NCBI RefSeq assembly: GCF_030813715.1 | Contig: NZ_JAUSUZ010000001.1 | Location: forward strand, 5,084,001 to 5,148,000 | Length of the DNA stretch: 64,000 nt | Direction of reading: 5' to 3' | Source of the DNA: Catenuloplanes indicus | GTDB lineage: Bacteria; Actinomycetota; Actinomycetes; Mycobacteriales; Micromonosporaceae | Shown: in pieces, positions 25,484 to 33,170 of the stretch | How positions within the stretch are numbered: position 1 is the stretch's first letter | How the letters are laid out: each line of letters starts with the position of its first letter | Notes under the pieces: model-generated | The model's input: the letters and a program-made list of their open reading frames with translations, nothing else | The model's database searches: none | What the model was told of the DNA's origin: nothing | Translations under genes and position numbers: made by a program

Positions 25484-26763
25484 GCGAGGTACTGCCGGCA
25501 CCGGAGGCGCCGCGCCGCGGACCGTTGCTGCTGCCCGCGTTCTGGGTGCTGGCGCTGCTGCTCGCGGTCGGCGCGGTACGGATGGCCGTGTTCCTGCGCG
25601 AGTCGATCACGACCTACCCGGTCGCCACCGTGGTCGCGGTCGTGCTGTTCGCGCTCTACGCCGTACCCTTCTGGATCTTCGTGGGTGGTCTGGACTTCCT
25701 GGAACGGGAGCCGCCCACGCTGCTGGCCACCGCCTTCGCCTGGGGCGCGCTGGTGGCGACCGCGGTGGCGATCCCCGGTTCCGGCGCGCTGCACAACGTG
25801 CTGGCCAAGCTGGTCTCGCCGGAGTTCGCCGCGTCCTGGGGCGCCGCGATCGCCGGGTCGACCGTCGAGGAGATCGTCAAGGTGCTCGGCGTCCTCGCCA
25901 TCGTGCTGGTCGCGGCCGGGCAGGTGAACAGCCCGCTGGACGGCGCGGTCTACGGCGCGATGGTCGGGCTCGGCTTCCAGGTCGCGGAGGACGTGGTCTA
26001 CGCGGTCAACGCGGTCGCGGTGGAGGGCCAGGGCGACCGGGTGTCGCCGGTCGTGGTCACGTTCTTCCTGCGCGGCTTCCTGGCCGGGCTGTGGAGCCAC
26101 ACGCTGTTCGGCGCGCTCGCCGGGGTCGGCGTCGGCTACCTGGTGGTGCGCACCGACCGGCCGCTGTCCCGCCGGGCCGGGATCGCGCTGCTCGCGTTCG
26201 CCGGCTCGTGGGCCTGCCACTTCCTGTGGAACACGCCGATATTGCTGGACGGGCCGGTCGAGGGCGCGCTCGGCGTGCTGCTGATCCTGGTCATCAAGGG
26301 CATTCCACCGCTGCTGCTGATCGCGTACGTGGTGCGCGCCGCGCACGGCCGGGAGGCCGACTACTACGTGTCGCTGCTGGCGGATCTGCACGACCCGGAG
26401 ATCGCCACCGAGGCGGAGCTGCGCGCGCTCGGCTCCGGCACCCGGCGTGCGGCCGCGCGCGGCTGTGCCCACGACCGGGCGGGGATCCGGGGCCGGCGCG
26501 CGGTGCGCCGGTTGCAGCAGGCACAGGCACGCCTGGCGGTGTCGCTGAGCCGGGCGAACGGTGACGGCGAGACCGCGGACGTGGCGCGCTGGAAACGCGA
26601 GGTACGCGTGCAGCGGGCCCGGTTGCGGCGGCTGCGGCACCCGGAGGCGCGGGCCCCGGAGGAACTCGGCGGCACCCTGCGCGGCCTCTTCACCGCGACC
26701 GGCGCGGTCGGCCTGATGATGATGGTCGTCTGGGCGGCCATCGCGGCCCTGGGCGGCAGATAG
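25480..26763 (+). CDS. PrsW-family intramembrane metalloprotease
   Basis: The 427-residue polytopic membrane protein contains the three PrsW motifs within membrane helices: EEIVK in AGSTVEEIVKVLGVLA, the F-x-x-x-E of GFQVAEDVVYA, and H-x-x-x-G in WSHTLFGALAGVG. PrsW-type enzymes cleave membrane proteins such as anti-sigma factors. A cytoplasmic Arg/Ala-rich region with coiled-coil character (about residues 320-400) precedes a last helix. It is translationally coupled to the preceding membrane protein gene. The target is unknown; no anti-sigma gene is adjacent. Confidence 0.85.
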   Translation: MSEVLPAPEAPRRGPLLLPAFWVLALLLAVGAVRMAVFLRESITTYPVATVVAVVLFALYAVPFWIFVGGLDFLEREPPTLLATAFAWGALVATAVAIPGSGALHNVLAKLVSPEFAASWGAAIAGSTVEEIVKVLGVLAIVLVAAGQVNSPLDGAVYGAMVGLGFQVAEDVVYAVNAVAVEGQGDRVSPVVVTFFLRGFLAGLWSHTLFGALAGVGVGYLVVRTDRPLSRRAGIALLAFAGSWACHFLWNTPILLDGPVEGALGVLLILVIKGIPPLLLIAYVVRAAHGREADYYVSLLADLHDPEIATEAELRALGSGTRRAAARGCAHDRAGIRGRRAVRRLQQAQARLAVSLSRANGDGETADVARWKREVRVQRARLRRLRHPEARAPEELGGTLRGLFTATGAVGLMMMVVWAAIAALGGR

Positions 26764-26792
26764 GCCCATGCCCGCGCGGGCATGGGCCTATC
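26759..26792 (+). terminator. perfect palindromic terminator
   Basis: GATAGGCCCATGCCCGC and its exact complement make a 34-bp palindrome that includes the TAG stop of the PrsW-like gene. It may also serve the convergent gene ending at 26808. Confidence 0.85.
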
Positions 26793-26807
26793 GACGGTCC
26801 GGAGACG

Positions 26808-27056
26808 TCACACGGTGGGCGGGTGGCCGCCGTCGCCGTCGACGACGGTGTCCGGCGTGCCGTCCTCGTCCAGGTCCACCATGGTGATGTCGACCTTGCC
26901 GTCGTGGTCGGTGTCGAACTGGAAGAGGTCGGCCTTGCCGTCCCCGTCGGTGTCGGCCACCCAGACGTCGGGCCGGCCGTCGCCGTCGGTGTCGGCGGCG
27001 AGCAGGTCGACCCGGTCGTCGCCGCGCGTCTCGACGGTCTCTTGCGGCTCGGTCAT
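26808..27056 (-). CDS. small acidic protein with four 13-residue Ca-loop repeats
   Basis: The 82-residue protein consists of a short polar N-terminus and four repeats of the form D-T-D-G-D-G-x-x-D-(V/L)-x-x-x (for example DTDGDGRPDVWVA, DTDGDGKADLFQF). The DxDxDG spacing matches calcium-binding loops of EF-hand, dockerin or thrombospondin type-3 repeats. There is no signal peptide or membrane segment, so it appears cytoplasmic, which is unusual for such repeats. GGAAGGA precedes the ATG at 27056. It is a paralogue of the next gene upstream on the same strand. Confidence 0.75.
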   Translation of the reverse strand: MTEPQETVETRGDDRVDLLAADTDGDGRPDVWVADTDGDGKADLFQFDTDHDGKVDITMVDLDEDGTPDTVVDGDGGHPPTV

Positions 27057-27146
27057 GGCGGGCATCCTTCCCGAAGGCGTTCGAGGGGCGCTGAAATCGT
27101 GGTGCAGCGCTGGTTCACCGTAGGGCCGATCGCGCGTCTCGCGCGA

Positions 27147-27172
27147 CCCGCGTGCGGAGAAAGCCACGCGGG
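27147..27172 (-). terminator. hairpin between the two repeat-protein genes
   Basis: CCCGCGTG and CACGCGGG form an 8-bp stem downstream of the gene ending at 27225. Confidence 0.45.
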
Positions 27173-27224
27173 CCGTCTACTACCCACCTTCGGCGCCCGC
27201 CAGTCTTTCCGGCCGAGGGGTTGA

Positions 27225-27782
27225 TCAGCCAGCGGCGTACGGGTTGACCGGGGTGTTCGGCGCGATCGGGACCGCGACCTCGTCGGCGTTGCCGTCGAAG
27301 TCGGTGTCGCGGACCGTGTAGTCCACGGAACCGTCGTAGTCCTCGTCGACCTCGACCTCGTCCGGCGAGCCGTCGCCGTTGTTGTCGCTCATGAAGACAT
27401 CCGCGATGCCGTCGGCGTTGGTGTCCTGGACACCGGCGTCGATCACGCCGTCGCCGTCGACGTCGTACAGCGCGGTGTCGATCCGGCCGTCGCCGTCGCT
27501 GTCCGCGGAGATGACGTCCGCGACGCCGTCGCTGTCGAGGTCCGACACGACCAGGTCGGCGAAGCCGTCGCCGTTGCCGTCCAGGTAGACGTTGGTGGCG
27601 CCGTCCAGCGTCTGCTCGACCAGCAGGACGCTCTCGTCCTCGGTGTAGTCGGTGTCGATCGGAGCGGCGGCCGCCGGGTCGTCCAGACCGGTCTCGTTGA
27701 GGCCGGAGTCGTTGAGGCCGAGACCCTCGTCGGTCGTGTCGGCCGGGATGGTGGTGTCGTCGGCGGTGAAGTCGCTGCTCAT
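27225..27782 (-). CDS. acidic protein with eight 13-residue Ca-loop repeats
   Basis: The 185-residue protein has a disordered acidic N-terminus (residues 1-60) followed by eight consecutive 13-residue repeats such as DSDGDGRIDTALY and DVDGDGVIDAGVQ, each with a D-x-(D/N)-x-D-G-x-x-D core. No signal peptide is visible. The repeats should bind divalent metal, and the regular period suggests a solenoid. It precedes the shorter paralogue on the same strand. Function is unknown, and Ca2+ binding is inferred from the motif. Confidence 0.8.
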   Translation of the reverse strand: MSSDFTADDTTIPADTTDEGLGLNDSGLNETGLDDPAAAAPIDTDYTEDESVLLVEQTLDGATNVYLDGNGDGFADLVVSDLDSDGVADVISADSDGDGRIDTALYDVDGDGVIDAGVQDTNADGIADVFMSDNNGDGSPDEVEVDEDYDGSVDYTVRDTDFDGNADEVAVPIAPNTPVNPYAAG

Positions 27783-27907
27783 GTCCGTGATATCCCTTCG
27801 CGGCTACTCAAGTTCGCTGCACCTCGCGGTTGCTGAGATGAAACTTACGAGGTGGAGCCGCGTAGGGACATCCCGGAAATGTGCCAGGCCCGCCTTGGCC
27901 GAACGGC

Positions 27908-29239
27908 TCAGTGCTTGAACTCGACGCCCGCGGACTGTAGCGCCTTGATCACGTCAGCGGACTCGGCGAATCCGATCAGTACCAGCGCGTCCGGTTTGAA
28001 CTTCTTGACCTCTTCCGCCCCGCCGGCGAAGTCGACCGTCTCGGCCTCGTGGTCGTAGGTCAGCGCGAGCATGTTCTCCGCCGCGACCCCCGAGCGGTCC
28101 AGCGCGGCCCGCAGGTTCTCCTCGAGGCCGCTGCCGTACTCGTCGTCGCGCGCCACGATCGCGATCCGCTCCGGCCCGTCCCGCAGGATCACGTCGCCGA
28201 GCGCGGCACCCTGCATGACGTCCGGCGGTGCGGTGCGGAAGTAGAGACCGCCGTCGTCCGCGCCGGTCAGGCTCGCGGCCGTGTTGGACGGCGAGAACAG
28301 GATCAGCCCGGCCGCCTTGACCTGCGGCAGCACGGCGGTGGAGACGCCGGACGCGCCCGCGCCCAGGATCACGTGCACGCCGGCCGCGATGTGCGAGGCG
28401 ACGGTCGCCTTGGCCACCTCCGGGTCGGTGCCGTCGTCGCCCTCGACGAACGCCACGTCCTCGCCGAGCACGCCACCGGCCGCGTTGACCTCGCGGATCG
28501 CCAGCGCCGCACCGGCTGCCATCGGCGGGTAGGCCAGCTTCAGGTCACCGGTCTTCGGCAGCAGGCCGCCGATCTTCAGCGGCGCTCCGGACGCGGCCGC
28601 GCCGGACGGGCGTGCGCCGGGCGGTGCCGACCTGGTGGAGGCCTGCGTCTCGTCCCCGGCGTTGACGAACTCCATCTTTCCGTCGTCCAGTTGGTCCTGG
28701 TCGTCGAAGTGGAGCGTGGCGAAACTGGCCACGGACGGCTCGCCGACGTCGGTGAAGCCGCCGGAGCGCATCGAGACGCCGCGGTACACCAGGTCGGTGC
28801 CGGCCGCGGCGAGCGCGAGGCAGGTCTTCGCGGTGTCGCACGGCGTGCCGCCGCTGGTGACGCCGATCAGCTGGGCGGCGATCGCGGCCGGTGCGGTCGA
28901 CCCGGCGAGTTCCGCCGCGATCGCGCTCATCACCACCGCGTCGTAGGTCTCTCCGGAGTAGACGTAGTCGCCGAGCTCCGGATTGACGCTCTTGAGCCGG
29001 TTCTTGAAGTCATCGGTCAGCGGGGCGAGCGGCGTGGTGCCCTTCATTCCGCGCAGCGCCCCGGGCTGATCGAACTCGTCACCGAAGGAACTGATCATGT
29101 TACCGTCTGTGCCGTACAGCTGGATCGGCCCGCCGGTCTCGTCGCCCCCCGAGGATCCCTCGGTCGAACCGCACGCCGTCCCTCCCGCTAACAGAGCCGC
29201 GCAGGCAGCGGCGATGACCGTGCCACGTCGGATGCGCAT
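27908..29239 (-). CDS. substrate-binding lipoprotein of the branched-chain amino acid type, apparently circularly permuted
   Basis: The 443-residue protein has a lipoprotein signal (LLAGGTAC, Cys23). After it comes sequence typical of the C-terminal part of Leu/Ile/Val-type binding proteins (YSGETYDAVVMSAIAAELAG, then TCLALAAAGTDLVYRGVSMR, residues 30-200). A Pro/Ala/Ser linker (about 200-222) leads into sequence typical of the N-terminal lobe (LKIGGLLPKTGDLKLAYPPM, GAALAIREVNAAGG, VILGAGASGV, LILFSPSNTAASLTG). The protein stops at ALQSAGVEFKH, where a normal family member would continue into the segment found here at the N-terminus. No transporter permease or ATPase gene is adjacent. Confidence 0.8.
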   Translation of the reverse strand: MRIRRGTVIAAACAALLAGGTACGSTEGSSGGDETGGPIQLYGTDGNMISSFGDEFDQPGALRGMKGTTPLAPLTDDFKNRLKSVNPELGDYVYSGETYDAVVMSAIAAELAGSTAPAAIAAQLIGVTSGGTPCDTAKTCLALAAAGTDLVYRGVSMRSGGFTDVGEPSVASFATLHFDDQDQLDDGKMEFVNAGDETQASTRSAPPGARPSGAAASGAPLKIGGLLPKTGDLKLAYPPMAAGAALAIREVNAAGGVLGEDVAFVEGDDGTDPEVAKATVASHIAAGVHVILGAGASGVSTAVLPQVKAAGLILFSPSNTAASLTGADDGGLYFRTAPPDVMQGAALGDVILRDGPERIAIVARDDEYGSGLEENLRAALDRSGVAAENMLALTYDHEAETVDFAGGAEEVKKFKPDALVLIGFAESADVIKALQSAGVEFKH

Positions 29240-29358
29240 ATGGAGTTCCCCCTCCCAAGGTCGCCGTGGGGCACATTAGCGCGCTTTGAACGCTTTGCCG
29301 ATGACGGTGAGGGCACAATCCAACCCGGCGGTAACGTCACCGAAGGTAAGGGTCCGAA

Positions 29359-29760
29359 ATGGTTGATCTTGTCGATGTGTCCGGCGAACCGGGTGATCTT
29401 GTACGCCTGATGGGGATCACAATCGCAGAGGTGTCCGCCGATCGCGTCACCGGCACCATGCGCGTCGCCGGGAACACCCAGCCATATGGCCTGCTCCATG
29501 GCGGGGCGTCGTGTGTGCTGGCCGAGACGCTGGGCTCGCTCGGCGCTCAGGCGCACGGGGTGTCGGTCGGCCGGCCGGCCGCCGTAGGGGTGGATATCAA
29601 TGCCACCCACCACAAAGCGGTACGCGCGGGCATCGTCACCGGCGTCGATACCCCGATCTTCCGGGGTATGTCCATAGCGACTTATGAGATCATAATCACG
29701 GACCAGGTCGGTGACCGTGTGTGTACGGCCCGTATCACTTGCCAGCTGCGTCGTCCCTGA
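29359..29760 (+). CDS. hot-dog thioesterase, PaaI/YdiI-like
   Basis: The 133-residue hot-dog fold protein has the thioesterase motif QPYGLLHGGASCVLAETLGS with the conserved His-Gly-Gly and catalytic Glu, followed by VGVDINATHHKAVRAG. It should hydrolyse acyl-CoA thioesters such as aromatic or menaquinone-pathway intermediates; the exact substrate is undetermined. The gene is divergent from the binding-protein gene across 119 bp. Confidence 0.85.
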   Translation: MVDLVDVSGEPGDLVRLMGITIAEVSADRVTGTMRVAGNTQPYGLLHGGASCVLAETLGSLGAQAHGVSVGRPAAVGVDINATHHKAVRAGIVTGVDTPIFRGMSIATYEIIITDQVGDRVCTARITCQLRRP

Positions 29761-29858
29761 TAGCCGCAGTTGCGCATCTTTGAGGGTTACTTAAGTAAAT
29801 GTGCCTTCCTGGGGCATCCCGTCCCGCACCCTTGACGGTCCGGCATAGGCTTCCGGAC

Positions 29859-30248
29859 GTGACGGACCTTCCATCGGAGTCGCTCGACGACGCGGCGCAG
29901 GTGCTTCACCTCGCGCTCGCGGGTGACAGCGATGCGGTCGTCGGCACGTTCGATGCCGTGGTCGACCGGGACGGTGTGGAGGGGGCCTACAACCTGGCCT
30001 GGTGCCTTGCCGCCGCGATGGTCGGCGTCGATGTCCCTGCCGGAGCGTGGACATTGGACTTCCCCGGCATCGACCAGGCGGACTATGACGCGCGCTGGGT
30101 GGCCCGATTCGTCAGTGCGTATGCGAACTCGGACATGCCGACCGGCGAGGCGCTCTTCGGTGCCGCGCTCGCCGACGGGCAGCTGCCGGACTGTCTGCTG
30201 ACGCTGGCCGGTTCCGCGGTCGCCACGCTGAAGCGGCGTGCCGCCTGA
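29859..30248 (+). CDS. conserved hypothetical protein
   Basis: This 129-residue cytoplasmic protein begins VTDLPSESLDDAAQVLHLAL and contains GAYNLAWCLAAAMVGVDVPA. No domain recognised. TAGGCT lies eight bases upstream of the GTG at 29859, so it may be read from a leaderless transcript. It is followed after three bases by the DUF2786 gene and probably forms an operon with it. Confidence 0.6.
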   Translation: MTDLPSESLDDAAQVLHLALAGDSDAVVGTFDAVVDRDGVEGAYNLAWCLAAAMVGVDVPAGAWTLDFPGIDQADYDARWVARFVSAYANSDMPTGEALFGAALADGQLPDCLLTLAGSAVATLKRRAA

Positions 30249-30251
30249 CCC

Positions 30252-30935
30252 ATGTCCGACCAGATCCTCGCTAAGGTCCGCAAGCTGCTGGCGAAGGCCG
30301 AAGACCCGGCGTGCACACCGGCCGAGGCCGAGGCGTTCACGGCCAAGGCGGCCGACCTGATCGCGAAGTACGGCGTCGACCGCGCGCTGCTGGCCGCGCG
30401 TGAGCCCGGCACCGACCTGGTCGGCGACCGCGTGGTGGTGCTGCACCCGCCGTACGCGCTGGACAAGGCCGGTCTGCTCGCGGGCGTGGCCGGTGCGCTG
30501 CGCTGCCGCACGGTCCGCCGCCGGGAGGGCGACGCCTGGGCCATGCACCTCTTCGGGTTCGGCAGCGACCTGGAGCGCGCCGAACTGCTCTACACCTCGC
30601 TGCTGGTGCAGGCCGCGCACGGGATGGCGGCCGCGCCGGTCCCGCCGTGGGAGAACACGGCCGCGTTCCGGCGCTCCTGGCTGGCCGGGTTCAGCGCCGC
30701 GATCGCCGGCCGGTTACGCCAGGCGGAGGCGTCCGCCGCGGCTCAGGCCGGCACGTCCACCGACCTGGTGCTGGTGGACCGGTCGCACCGGGTCGAGGCG
30801 CGGGTGTCCGAGATCTATCCGCAGCTGCGCACCGCGAGCCGCCGTCGGCTGGCCGGTGGCGGCATGCGCCAGGGCTACGCGGCCGGGACCCGGGCCGACC
30901 TCGGCGGCGTCTCGTCGATCGCGGACAGGCGCTAG
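30252..30935 (+). CDS. DUF2786 domain protein
   Basis: The 227-residue protein starts MSDQILAKVRKLLAKAEDPA, then CTPAEAEAFTAKAADLIAKY and GVDRALL. This is the DUF2786 helical domain found in bacterial and phage proteins of unknown role. The remainder is an uncharacterised alpha/beta region with an Ala/Arg-rich C-terminus. It lies three bases after the previous gene. Confidence 0.8.
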   Translation: MSDQILAKVRKLLAKAEDPACTPAEAEAFTAKAADLIAKYGVDRALLAAREPGTDLVGDRVVVLHPPYALDKAGLLAGVAGALRCRTVRRREGDAWAMHLFGFGSDLERAELLYTSLLVQAAHGMAAAPVPPWENTAAFRRSWLAGFSAAIAGRLRQAEASAAAQAGTSTDLVLVDRSHRVEARVSEIYPQLRTASRRRLAGGGMRQGYAAGTRADLGGVSSIADRR

Positions 30936-31144
30936 CGCAGTCCGCGGCTGTTTTCCGGGGATTCGCGGGATTTACGTCGTTCAGGGTCGGTCGAACGCTC
31001 ACGCCTGCGGGCCGTCCGGCGCGTAGGGAAAGACATTGATTGTCCGGTTGGACCGGTTTCCTTAGGGTCCTCAGTATGTCCGTCAAGAGAGAATTGCGGG
31101 CATAGCAAGTCCGGACTTGATCTTTCGACGGGGGATGCGGAGAC

Positions 31145-31684
31145 GTGCCTGCCAACGTGTACCGCCGCATGGTGGACAGCCGGGTCTGGCAGGAACAGCG
31201 CCTGCCGGCCGTGGTTCTCGCGGCAACCGGCCTGATGGCGATGATCGGCATGGGCAGCGTCGCGGTTGCCGCGTCCGGCTGGTCCACCATCAGCGAGGTC
31301 AGCGTGGACGGCGTGACCATGACGCCGGGCGAGGGTGCGCCCCGGATCGGTGTGGCCGTGCACACCAGCGGCTCGCCCGGCGCGGTCCCGATCGCGACGG
31401 CGGCCGTCTCGGCCGCGCCCGGAGCGACCGGGACGCCGGCACCGTCCGCGCCCGCCACCGCCACGCCGCCGGTCGAGGCCTCGCCCACCGCCGTGCCGGT
31501 CACCCCGTCCGCGCCCGCCGGCTCGCCGGATCCGGTGCCCGCGGCGCCGCCCGGCCCGGCCCCGGCCGACGAAGCCGCTCCGGTCGCCACGGAGGTGACC
31601 TCGGTGGCGCCGACGCCCACGCCCGCCGCGCCGTCGTTGGAGAGCGCGGGCACGCCATCGAGCACGCCGGCCGTCACTCCATAG
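31145..31684 (+). CDS. cassette protein A1: signal-anchored protein with Pro/Ala-rich stalk
   Basis: The 179-residue product has an N-terminal hydrophobic helix (LPAVVLAATGLMAMIGMGSV) followed by WSTISEVSVDG and a long Pro/Ala/Thr/Ser-rich exported region (residues 75-179) resembling a wall-spanning stalk. A diverged homologue with the same layout and a matching STIVEVGV segment lies at 61648-62091. In both places it precedes a gene of the type at 31693, with nine bases between the two here. Function is unknown. Confidence 0.7.
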   Translation: MPANVYRRMVDSRVWQEQRLPAVVLAATGLMAMIGMGSVAVAASGWSTISEVSVDGVTMTPGEGAPRIGVAVHTSGSPGAVPIATAAVSAAPGATGTPAPSAPATATPPVEASPTAVPVTPSAPAGSPDPVPAAPPGPAPADEAAPVATEVTSVAPTPTPAAPSLESAGTPSSTPAVTP

Positions 31685-31692
31685 GAGTCGTC

Positions 31693-32214
31693 ATGGGTAA
31701 CACCGACAAGCGGGTGGCGCTGGTAGCGGTCGGCCTGGCCGTCGCGGCCGTGCTGACCGGGGGCATCGCCTACGCCGCGTTCAACACCACGGTCTCCAGC
31801 GGGTCGATCACCGGTTCCGCGCAGAGCCTCCGCCCGCTGGAGGTCGGCACGCCCGCGACCGACTACGCGGGTGAGGAGACCGGGCTCTGGCCCGGTGACA
31901 AGCACGCGGCCGACATCGTCATTCCGGTGCGCAACGACAACGAGATCGCGGTCCAGGTGTCGAACACCAGCATCAGCAACGCGGAGTTGCGATTCACGGA
32001 CGACGACGTGCAGGAGGCGTGCGGCCGCTTCCTGAGCGCGGACGTGCCGGTCTCGATCACGGACGGCACCGAGTACGACCGGGTCGTCATCCCGGCCGGC
32101 GCGGACCGCACCATCCGCCTGCTCGGTGCCGTGGCGCTGCGTGGCGACGCCGGTGACCGGTGCCAGGGTGCGCCGTTCACCAGCAGCTGGCGGGTCAAGG
32201 CGACCTCGCTCTGA
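31693..32214 (+). CDS. cassette protein B1: exported protein with conserved LWP/NEI/CQGA motifs
   Basis: The 173-residue protein has an N-terminal helix ending AYAAFNTT and a presumably extracellular beta-rich domain. Conserved marks shared with its homologue at 61076-61585 are LRPLEV, Y-x-G-x-x-T-x-LWP, a V-x-N-x-NEI strand, and a C-terminal CQGAPFTSSWRV. Two cysteines could form a disulfide. The signal region (hydrophobic stretch then AAF) recalls SipW-dependent TasA-type secretion signals, but that is only a resemblance. AGGAG precedes the ATG. Confidence 0.7.
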   Translation: MGNTDKRVALVAVGLAVAAVLTGGIAYAAFNTTVSSGSITGSAQSLRPLEVGTPATDYAGEETGLWPGDKHAADIVIPVRNDNEIAVQVSNTSISNAELRFTDDDVQEACGRFLSADVPVSITDGTEYDRVVIPAGADRTIRLLGAVALRGDAGDRCQGAPFTSSWRVKATSL

Positions 32215-32239
32215 CCGGCCGGCGTGCGGCGCCGGCCGG

Positions 32240-32446
32240 TCAGTCGAGGAGGCCGCCGAGCTTGCTGGGTACGGAGAGGACCCACTTCGCGCCGCGGTCG
32301 GCGTAGGTGCCGAGCGGGCCGGGGGTGTTGCTGGCCAGCGCCCCGAGCACGGCGACCAGGACGACGGCCAGCCACAGGCGGCCCTTCAGGTTGGCGATCA
32401 CCGCGAGCAGCGCTACGACGACGATCACCGCGATTGCAGAGGCCAT
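32240..32446 (-). CDS. small membrane protein
   Basis: The 68-residue protein has two hydrophobic segments (AIAVIVVVALLAVIANL and LWLAVVLVAVLGALA) and a C-terminal amphipathic tail. AAAGGGG precedes the ATG at 32446. No family recognised; small two-helix proteins of this type are common in actinobacteria. Confidence 0.6.
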   Translation of the reverse strand: MASAIAVIVVVALLAVIANLKGRLWLAVVLVAVLGALASNTPGPLGTYADRGAKWVLSVPSKLGGLLD

Positions 32447-32501
32447 GCCCCTTTTTACCCTTTTTTCAGCATTTAAGGGCGGGTCTCGCGGCGGGTTCGG
32501 G

Positions 32502-32690
32502 TCATCCGGTGACGGCGAGCGTCGCATGCGGCGTCGATGCGGCCGGAACGATCGTGGCCGGGGCCGGCAGCGCGCCGGGCGGCATGGACCCGAGGGCGGG
32601 GTCGCGTACGGCGTCGGTGTGCGGCGGCGCGGCGGAGCCGGCGGCGTGGATCTCGGGGGCGACGAAGTCCGGCGGAATGGGCTGGGTCAT
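32502..32690 (-). CDS. small Pro/Ala-rich hypothetical protein
   Basis: A 62-residue reading frame, MTQPIPPDFVAPEIHAAGSA onward, is preceded by a good GGGAG site. It has no membrane helix or recognisable domain. Composition is plausible but not compelling. Confidence 0.4.
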   Translation of the reverse strand: MTQPIPPDFVAPEIHAAGSAAPPHTDAVRDPALGSMPPGALPAPATIVPAASTPHATLAVTG

Positions 32691-32786
32691 GGCGAGCTCC
32701 CTGGATGCGGTCCGAGCGGCGATCCGTACCACCAGTGTCCACTGCGCACTGTGATCAAGGGAGGGTTTTCCGGATGAACCGCCTGA

Positions 32787-33170
32787 TCAGGCGGGGGTCA
32801 GGTGGGCCAGCAGGGTGACCGAGGTGCCCGACCCGCCGGAGTGTACGAGCAGCGAGTCGGAACCATTCCGGGCCAGCCACATGCCCCGGCCGGAGGCTAC
32901 GTCCGGCGGCGGGCAGTGGATCTCCCCGCTCAGTCCGCCGGCGCCGTCGTCCGTGATCCGGCAGTACAGCGCGGACCCGGACCGCCACAGCTCCAGCCGT
33001 CCGCTGCCGCCGCCGTGCCGGACCGCGTTCACCGCGACCTCGTGCACCGCCACCACGAACCGGTAGAGCACCACGCCGTGCAGCCCGGCCCGCGCGGCGT
33101 GCCGGTGCACCACGCGGCGCAGCGCCGGCAGGCCGCTGAGCGTGAAGTCGGTCCGCAACGGCTCAGCCAT
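32787..33170 (-). CDS. anti-sigma-factor-like HATPase (RsbW/SpoIIAB type)
   Basis: The 127-residue protein is a minimal GHKL ATPase. FVVAVHEVAVNAVRHGGGSG contains the N box, CRITDDGAGG the G1 box, and SGRGMWLARNGSD the G2 region. Such kinases phosphorylate STAS anti-anti-sigma factors or bind sigma factors. It overlaps the upstream SpoIIE-type phosphatase gene by eight bases, and that gene overlaps a STAS gene, making a complete partner-switching operon. The sigma factor is not encoded nearby. Confidence 0.85.
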   Translation of the reverse strand: MAEPLRTDFTLSGLPALRRVVHRHAARAGLHGVVLYRFVVAVHEVAVNAVRHGGGSGRLELWRSGSALYCRITDDGAGGLSGEIHCPPPDVASGRGMWLARNGSDSLLVHSGGSGTSVTLLAHLTPA

